From positions 1-11,178 of the forward strand of contig CABUWA010000057.1 in assembly GCA_902495085.1 (NCBI GenBank): 11,178 nt of DNA, written 5' to 3'. Positions 8,301 through 11,178 of this stretch are shown here, piece by piece (the first letter of the stretch is position 1; the number at the start of each line of letters is the position of its first letter). The stretch is from an uncultured Collinsella sp. GTDB lineage: Bacteria > Actinomycetota > Coriobacteriia > Coriobacteriales > Coriobacteriaceae. The translations under genes and the position numbers were made by a program. Below the pieces are notes generated by a model. That model had not been told where the DNA came from and did no database searches. It was given only the letters and a program-made list of their open reading frames with translations.

Positions 8301-10705
8301 TCACCTTTAACAAGCCGGGCACGTATAAGTTTGCTATTAACGAGCTGGCCCCGAATGGCGGCCTCGGCGAGTGGACGTATGACGCGCACATCTATACCTT
8401 GACCATTACCGCAACCGATGAGGGCGGCAAGCTTGTGGCCCGCGCCGATGGCGCGACCGGCTCGGAAGGCTTCATCTTCACCAATAGGTATCGCACCTCG
8501 ACGAGCTACGAGCTCCAGGGCGGTCTGGAGATCGTCAAGACGCTCAACGGGCACGACCTGCATGCCGGCATGTTTGGCTTTACGGTAACGGGCGAAGACG
8601 CCGCCTCGACCGATAAGCTCAACAAGCTGCTGCGCGCAGATGAGGGCAAGCTCACCGTGACAAACGATGAGCCGCAGGCCGATGGCACGTCCCATACCGG
8701 CATTTTGGGTGGCCTGACCTTTGCGACGGAAGATGCGGGTAAGACGTTTACTTACAAGGTTGTCGAGAATGGCGGCGGCAAGGGCGGCTATACATACGAC
8801 TCCACCTATTGGATGGTAGAGATTGCGGTTAATAATCGCCGCGATGGTTCGCTCTATACCGTGACCACGGCCAAGCACTATGACGCCAATGAAGCTGAAG
8901 AGCCCCACGAGAAAAAGATCTTCAGCTCCGAGAGCGGTACCGCCAAGGCTCAGGTGTTCTTTACCAACAGCTACGCTGCGACCGGAACATTCGACGGTCT
9001 TACTGCCGAGAAGGTGATGGACTCCGGCGACAAGATCGAGACTGGCCAGTATACGTTTGACCTGTATGCCGAGAAGGCCGACGGCTCGCTCGAAAAGATG
9101 GATGAGGGCACGACTCGGGCGGACGAGGACGGTACCGCTACGGTCGACTTTGGTAAGGTTAACTTTAAGCTTGGCGATGCTACCAGCGGAACTCATGAGC
9201 AGACGATTGACCTCGCCGGCGCCGTCAACGATGGCATTGCCACCAAGCGTCACAATGCCGACCACACCACCACCTACAGCTTTAACCTGGTGGCAAAGGA
9301 GCGCATGGCCAACCTGCCCGAGGGTGTGCGTCCCGTGGATACGTCTGCGACGTGCCGAGTGCTGCTCGAGGTGACCGACCACAACGACGGCAATCTGACG
9401 TCCAAGGTGACCTATCGCGATGGTACCGAGAAGGGTAAGATCGTCTTCCACAACACGCGTGATAAGGTCAAGACGATTGGCACGGTCGCGAAGCCCGATG
9501 TGGACATCGACGGGCAGTTGCTTTCTGTGGGCGACTCCTACGCCTATACCATCAACTGGGCCAATACCGAGGCCGACGCCGCCGGTAATCTGGTTTCGGC
9601 CAACGTGACCGTGACCGACGAGCTGCCCACGGGCGTCGTGTTCGAGGCCTTTGAGGGCGAGTATGCCGATAAGGGCGCCGCGAGCGGTCAGTTGCTCACC
9701 TGGAACCTGGGTGAGCAGCCTGCGGGCAGCCACGGTTCGGTGCGCGTGCACGTCAAGATTACCGAGGACGCCGTGAAGGGTGCCCAAGGCGCTGTTGGCA
9801 CCATCAACAATACTGCCACCGTTAAGGTCGGCGACAAGAGCAAGAGTTATACCGGCACCACGACGAACTTCGTACCCAAGAAGTCCGAGAGCGATGTCCA
9901 GGATTCGAATGGGTCGGGCGTGGCGCTGGGCGACGAACTCACCTACACCATCGGCTACAAGAACACCGAGGGCGCGTCTGCCACGGTAACGATCACCGAT
10001 GCCGTTCCCGCGGGAACCGAGTTCGTGGAGTTCGCCGGCGACCATAAGGATGCCGGCTCCAAGGGCAATGACGGCAACCTTACCTGGACGTTGAAGGACG
10101 TTCCCGCAGGCAAGGAGGGCACGGTTCAGTTTAAGGTTCGCGTGACCGAGGACGCGTTTAAGAGCGGTGGCGCTTCGGGCGACATCTCCAATCAGGCGTC
10201 GGTGGCGGTCGGCAACAACCCTGCCGTCAAGACCAACACCACCACCGATCAGGTTTCTGACGGGCGCCTGACGTTGAGCAAGACGGTCACGGCCGCCGAA
10301 GGCATCACCGCGCCCAACAAGGCATTTACCTTTAAGGTGCTGCTCTACCAGGCCGATGGCACAACGCCTCTGGCCGGCACCTTTGCGTACGCCGGTCGCC
10401 CCGATGGCACCAACGGCACTTATGTAAGCGGACAGATCAAGAGCGGTGACACCATCGCGCTTAAGGCCGGCGGCTCCGTCACGGTTACCTTGCCCATAGG
10501 TGCGCACTACGAGGTGCAGGAGCTCGACTCCAAGGGTGAGCTCATGACGAGCGAGGACGGCTTTGCGGTTGTCGATAAGGCGAACCCCCAGAAGGGTACC
10601 GTCGGACAGGCGACGAAGGTGGGCTTCACTAACGTCTACAGCGTGGAGTCCACAAAGGTGGAGAACGCTTTTAAGGTTCAAAAGAAGATCTCCGGTCGCA
10701 ACTAG
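2222..10705 (+). CDS. Giant secreted modular adhesin/pilin-like protein, ended by a premature amber codon
   Basis: The protein has 2827 residues before TAG. A basic, hydrophobic Sec signal peptide (1-47) ends ASA|DQ. An Asn-rich N-terminus and a fibro-slime domain (about 237-403, with DDDVWVYIDG at 299-308 and DLGGIH at 313-318) follow. Next come SpaA/Cna-B-like domains (404-510 and 704-845) separated by unassigned sheet-like segments, and a Cna-B-type module (965-1132). Eight pilin/isopeptide-type modules follow (1133-2414), each closing near F(T/V/K/I)N-x-Y or a variant, then two DUF11-like modules (2415-2678) and another Cna-B-type module (2679-2806). Known families of this type form Lys-Asn isopeptide bonds and act as stiff stalks or pilins on the cell surface, often binding host or mucus components. 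Surface location is inferred, since no sorting signal lies in the window. The frame stops at GRN-TAG where sister modules have GRNW or GRDW, and homologous sequence continues downstream. The gene is therefore probably a nonsense-interrupted allele whose truncated product would be released instead of wall-anchored. The ligand is unknown. Confidence 0.9.
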   Translation: MNRACARAREMLKPFGKKTNTAKRVLRVLAVPLAACALMFGATSASADQTVPLSNHTVQTVNPTGTTVNLFDYWVVDGDNDSSKNINNNNGNDNTGINKDHQLKFNGGGGTGINKWTGRSVIDGFGRLSFVKNTLVNGYPAINAGTYTSYGTKGDCTDESLAYLFNNDSQANGRQKGKAVYNDVKGLFQLQKGYYVYDSYGSRGNYAVYNYTTNSFDVYNKAGVYKGGVSDANLGQFFPFDSADKVFDEKGNSLSPKQIIDGSTSLNHHFGMSMTTEFVQPTNGKTTDGNDMIFEFSGDDDVWVYIDGVLVGDLGGIHEKATLKINFATGAVHVGHVDNANDPEKTIQDTTIKAMFQAAGADTSNRRFSGNTFLNSSKHTLSFFYLERGAGASNMSLKFNLTTLPSSEVEKVDQNGEAVQDAKFALYQSDASWKTQGDPIAQGTTDDKGRLVLLKSDDGSVLSFDNQHADGHNYFVLKETDLPAGYRSSLTSSTTAMSGELHLQYKEAAASGSGGVVVAPQTTVTMADGVTQWTGSRMWLNGGYLAAKETISLSKETKDNKDKPISSGTTFAVVLKRTDKSKADTDENAWTAVTGNPLDGYMLCSAHGIPGAVEAAKSADTSVFGVNTKGDYEVTVRSLPGDIETYAAMLQDEDKPKAEYTVAVYHTTASSLAGATIGNTSMVKYQTINRQFSTVIHLTNVQNRLFVQKVDDLGKPVNGATFELYQAKDVTGDSPRTYAIKSGAEPYDTVQANGMTYPYDIKGAACFPLDSAKHAPLIKGTYYLRESVSPDGHEINNTITKVIVDDSGVYVDAGEENDGVLSMSGPGSLIASLAQFGSPDSIDNTLTHIKGKLQSAAVDANGNLTWGQTCTAQGVTPSLAGNLMHMRYDKTAQGTKTILRYVEDGGDRDGQLATIFADTGVNRMALYQEDDSAYIDDASKTRTNLGTLQLNHLFTTATAVQYTDRRVARLQVTKTVTADAGLTAPTKDADDNDLTFTFKFTLPESQEGYEAHVFDASGNAVGNSFRLKNGDTHSIKAGETIRVYDLKKGDNYSVSELTTKGEVSSGNVLASIVNAVTGSADESVLPAGFSLVRRMVGGEKQSGTGNTITGSIAALVDGKIPASNTLEFINKYSVSPVKNGLSAKKVLEGRNWADGDTFTVQLTADDGVPMPSGAKSKVATVELTNDQPATFGDITYTKPGTYAYTISEDIPGSNAKADGISYSAAVYTATVKVDDNHAGALVVKSVKVKQVRDDAGKPATAEVADKIATFTNRYDTHEHSIIIHAQKNLTDNAGSFPLSQNAFSFKLERVGGYADDNAAFDPDKVDTSIKAPMPQGAEGNIATVGNNADGTVTWPEISYTAKADAGRAYVYKFAENRGSVTGMTYDGSVYYAVVRNDKKGAGIQTSVEYYKAAENNSVKQLDENVTPSFTNIYSVEPTSVTLQGQKTVSGRDWNQGESYAFNLAAATDDAGATGLGKTTKQAVTDGAVAIGVNRAVASAPATGRVASFAFGTEAAPTVTFNRAGTFSFNITEKAAQDGQAGMSMDKHTARATVVVTDLDESGNHTGKLRVSSVTYANTGASDADKAVADKAAFTNAYHASGTFDGVTVSKTLEGRASAAGQFTFAVTGLWYNGVQTSVDGAEASLSNKAAGAGVSGAVVGASGQEKLFARTLTEQDLGHTFAYRIRENQPAAAGYAYDTGYTGDAIVLVKVLARKDDPAKLYAVTTVLKGAGVTELLGDGADASALTDEKIVQLKQDSNTYVQQYDASEAGATTPTVSFVNRYTASLDYGAAGGLQIEKTLTYPKDATIFGSPKSTFRYIVKPADETSASKVGISTDGKVFETANVEADAPKTVSLIPAGGLTFTQDDAGKTFTYTVSEIDDKATGYTYDKTIHTVRAVVADNGDGTLSVTTAVSKQVDGKDELEGQWIYPSGATSTGVATVKFKNTYTVTEAATYTPSVTKVVAGADAPGKFTFAMTAADDATKTAIDGKLITGSSMSAENGYAEEKQTTAALKDGEHYKLDFSKLTFNKPGTYKFAINELAPNGGLGEWTYDAHIYTLTITATDEGGKLVARADGATGSEGFIFTNRYRTSTSYELQGGLEIVKTLNGHDLHAGMFGFTVTGEDAASTDKLNKLLRADEGKLTVTNDEPQADGTSHTGILGGLTFATEDAGKTFTYKVVENGGGKGGYTYDSTYWMVEIAVNNRRDGSLYTVTTAKHYDANEAEEPHEKKIFSSESGTAKAQVFFTNSYAATGTFDGLTAEKVMDSGDKIETGQYTFDLYAEKADGSLEKMDEGTTRADEDGTATVDFGKVNFKLGDATSGTHEQTIDLAGAVNDGIATKRHNADHTTTYSFNLVAKERMANLPEGVRPVDTSATCRVLLEVTDHNDGNLTSKVTYRDGTEKGKIVFHNTRDKVKTIGTVAKPDVDIDGQLLSVGDSYAYTINWANTEADAAGNLVSANVTVTDELPTGVVFEAFEGEYADKGAASGQLLTWNLGEQPAGSHGSVRVHVKITEDAVKGAQGAVGTINNTATVKVGDKSKSYTGTTTNFVPKKSESDVQDSNGSGVALGDELTYTIGYKNTEGASATVTITDAVPAGTEFVEFAGDHKDAGSKGNDGNLTWTLKDVPAGKEGTVQFKVRVTEDAFKSGGASGDISNQASVAVGNNPAVKTNTTTDQVSDGRLTLSKTVTAAEGITAPNKAFTFKVLLYQADGTTPLAGTFAYAGRPDGTNGTYVSGQIKSGDTIALKAGGSVTVTLPIGAHYEVQELDSKGELMTSEDGFAVVDKANPQKGTVGQATKVGFTNVYSVESTKVENAFKVQKKISGRN
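2930..3430 (+). other. Fibro-slime (PA14-like) domain in the giant adhesin
   Basis: Residues about 237-403. The diagnostic core is FEFSGDDDVWVYIDG followed by LVGDLGGIHEKA, which matches the fibro-slime family signature of an acidic DDDVW(V/F)(Y/F)IDG strand and then DLGG(I/V)H. Family members sit near the N-terminus of large surface proteins and are thought to be the exposed, ligand-facing head; the acidic loop resembles the calcium-dependent sugar-binding loop of PA14 proteins. Carbohydrate binding here is inference. Confidence 0.8.
3431..3751 (+). other. SpaA/Cna-B-like domain 1 of the adhesin
   Basis: Residues 404-510. EVEKVDQNGEAVQDAKFALY is the standard N-terminal strand pair of SpaA-type domains (Lys, then G-x-x-x-x-x-A-x-F-x-L-Y). 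TTDDKGRLVL and the closing FVLKETDLPAGY supply the expected (Y/F)xLxE(T)xxPxGY element, with the Glu that normally catalyses the isopeptide bond. Confidence 0.75.
3752..4330 (+). other. Unassigned segment of the adhesin between Cna-B-like domains
   Basis: Residues 511-703. It is rich in Thr, Ser and Val and predicted by eye to be mostly strands. It contains a KETISLSKETKD run and one cysteine (C604) in YMLCSAHG, and ends VIHLTNVQNR, which has the xLTNxxxR look of an isopeptide-domain last strand. I do not recognise a family. It may be a diverged Cna-B or FctA-like module. Confidence 0.4.
4331..4756 (+). other. SpaA/Cna-B-like domain 2 of the adhesin
   Basis: Residues 704-845. RLFVQKVDDLGKPVNGATFE followed by LYQ is a textbook SpaA-type start. 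It closes with GTYYLRESVSPDGHEIN and TKVIVDDSGVYVD, the usual YxLxExxxPxGY-like strand and its successor. Residues about 846-964 downstream (nt 4757-5113) are not assigned to any family; one cysteine (C870) lies there. Confidence 0.7.
5114..6043 (+). repeat. Module pair A: Cna-B-type module plus FctA-type module (first copy)
   Basis: Residues 965-1132 (RLQVTKTVTADAGLTAPTKD to FINKYSV) and 1133-1274 (KNGLSAKKVLEGRNWADGD to FTNRY). The second module has the streptococcal pilin isopeptide-linkage layout (TIGR03786/FctA): K-x-L-x-GRxW, then a middle segment with PMPSGA, then YTKPGTYAYTISE, YxATVKVDDN and a final FTNRY. The same pair of modules recurs at 10256-11047. Confidence 0.7.
6044..9463 (+). 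repeat. Array of seven diverged pilin isopeptide-type modules
   Basis: Module ends, marked by FTNIY, FTNAY, FVNRY, FKNTY, FTNRY, FTNSY and FHNTRD, fall at residues 1433, 1597, 1783, 1948, 2090, 2251 and 2414. Each begins with a Lys-bearing strand (HAQKNL, GQKTVSGRDW, SKTLEGR, EKTLTYP, TKVVAG, VKTLNGHD, EKVMDSG). Each carries a G-x-(T/S)-F-x-(Y/F)-x-(I/V)-x-E-like strand or a variant. Modules starting GTFDG (at about 7021 and 8983) resemble each other, as do the two starting GGL(Q/E)I(E/V)KTL (at 7597 and 8518). Two or three lineages therefore seem interleaved. The expected bonds are Lys to the Asn of the last strand; whether each forms is not shown. Confidence 0.65.
9464..10255 (+). repeat. 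Two tandem DUF11-like modules
   Basis: Residues 2415-2554 and 2555-2678. Both read L-S/A-x-GD-x-x-(A/T)YTI-x-(W/Y)-x-NTE, then VTVTDELPTGVVFEAFEG in the first and VTITDAVPAGTEFVEFAG in the second. Both continue with (L)TW-x-L and a (V)HVKITEDAVKG or KVRVTEDAFKS strand, and close with NNTATVKVGD or NQASVAVGN. This is the usual DUF11 (PF01345) pattern found in stalks of large bacterial surface proteins. Each is about 125-140 residues. Confidence 0.75.
10256..10639 (+). other. Cna-B-type module (second copy of the first half of pair A)
   Basis: Residues 2679-2806. GRLTLSKTVTAAEGITAPNK aligns with RLQVTKTVTADAGLTAPTKD of residues 968-987. SGQIKSGDTIALKAGGSVTV aligns with RLKNGDTHSIKAGETIRV. GAHYEVQELDSKGEL aligns with GDNYSVSELTTKGEV. 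It ends GFTNVYSVES against FINKYSVSP. This is a clear homologue of the earlier module. Confidence 0.7.
10703..10705 (+). other. In-frame TAG replacing a conserved tryptophan codon
   Basis: The frame reads KKISGRN, TAG, TKADAFTMML. In the sister modules the same place reads LEGRNWADGDTFTVQL and VSGRDWNQGESYAFNL. TGG to TAG is a single G-to-A change. The downstream sequence keeps the module consensus in the same frame, so this is a nonsense substitution and not a natural end or a frameshift. Confidence 0.9.
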
Positions 10706-11178
10706 ACTAAGGCGGATGCCTTTACCATGATGCTGACTGCCCAGGGTGAGGCACCCATGCCCAAGGGCGCCAAGGAGGGCGTGTCGACGATTGAGTTGCA
10801 CAAGGATGCCCAGGTCGGCAACTTCGGTACCATCGAGTACACCAAGCCCGGTACCTATACCTATGTGATTACCGAGCCGTCGGGTGACGAGACGTCGCTC
10901 ATCTTCTCGAAGGCCACCTATCGTGCCACCGTCACGGTGGCCGACGATGGCGCCGGTAAGCTGTTTGCCAAGACCAAGATTGCACAGCTGACCGACGATG
11001 CGGGCGACGCTGCTGAGCGCACGGTCGAGGCGGCGGTCTTTACCAACACCGCCAAGACCGGCAGCCTCACCGTCAAGAAGACGGTCGTCGGCGGCGACAG
11101 CCAGCGCGAGTTCGGCTTCACGGTCGCGCTGACCGACGGGGACGGCGAGCCCGTCTCCGGCACCTTCGGCAAGGGCGA
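10706..11178 (+). pseudogene. In-frame continuation of the adhesin gene after the amber codon (partial at right edge)
   Basis: There are 157 open codons with no stop, continuing to the window end. Residues after the TAG complete an FctA-type module: PMPKGAKEG, FGTIEYTKPGTYTYVITE, TYRATVTVADDG and FTNT near 11039-11050. A new Cna-B-type module then starts (GSLTVKKTVVGGDSQREFGF onward) and runs off the edge. Without suppression this part would be translated only by re-initiation, for example at ATG 10727, which has a weak GGCGGA ten bases upstream. That product would lack a signal peptide. A gene caller may list it as a separate gene; I read it as the severed C-terminal part of the same protein, which presumably carries the cell-wall sorting signal beyond the window. 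Confidence 0.82.

Noticed and set aside
5114..10700. CRISPR or short tandem DNA repeats within the repetitive gene
   Set aside because: The repetition is at the protein-domain level with strongly diverged DNA. There are no regularly spaced identical short repeats.
10703..10705. Programmed stop-codon readthrough or natural protein end
   Set aside because: The TAG falls inside a module that continues intact afterwards, so it is not a natural end. The following bases (ACTAAG) do not match a known leaky readthrough context, so a nonsense substitution is simpler.
7355..10801. A 1148-codon open frame on the minus strand
   Set aside because: It lies fully antisense to the adhesin gene, whose plus-strand product has clear domain motifs throughout. 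The minus-strand product (rich in Gly, Leu, Val, Ile, Arg and His) resembles no family. Long antisense frames are expected opposite GC-rich repetitive coding sequence.

Overview
The window looks like chromosomal DNA from a moderately GC-rich, Gram-positive gut-type actinobacterium, most likely a member of the Coriobacteriia such as Collinsella. This is inferred from the codon use, the actinobacterial-looking TadA and glycerate kinase sequences, and the huge secreted protein built from fibro-slime, Cna-B and FctA/Spy0128-type pilin domains. No marker fixes the genus.

Left part (1-1894): a partial tRNA-Ser(UGA) gene runs off the left edge on the minus strand. Diverging from it is one 593-codon plus-strand gene that joins a complete tRNA adenosine deaminase (TadA) to a complete type-2 glycerate kinase through an Ala-rich linker. 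tadA next to a serine tRNA is a familiar housekeeping arrangement; the kinase fusion is the unusual part.

Middle (1895-2221): a non-coding stretch of about 330 bases. It holds a weak hairpin after the kinase, two mutually exclusive hairpins (2053-2081), an extended -10-like box (2083-2091), a run of nine G (2131-2139) and a perfect TATAAT (2174-2179) shortly before the next ribosome binding site.

Right part (2222-11178): a single giant surface-protein gene. It has a signal peptide, an Asn-rich N-terminus, a fibro-slime domain, two SpaA/Cna-B-like domains, a chain of about nine pilin-type isopeptide modules, two DUF11-like modules and further Cna-B/FctA modules. The frame is open for 2827 codons and then meets TAG (10703-10705) exactly where the module consensus GR(N/D)W has tryptophan (TGG). 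Homologous coding sequence continues in the same frame with no further stop to the window end. The gene therefore appears to carry one nonsense mutation (or a suppressed or variable codon) that would release a truncated protein without its C-terminal part. The last 45 codons all end in G or C, suggesting that the C-terminal module has a different history.

No CRISPR array, insertion sequence, prophage gene or defence system is visible.
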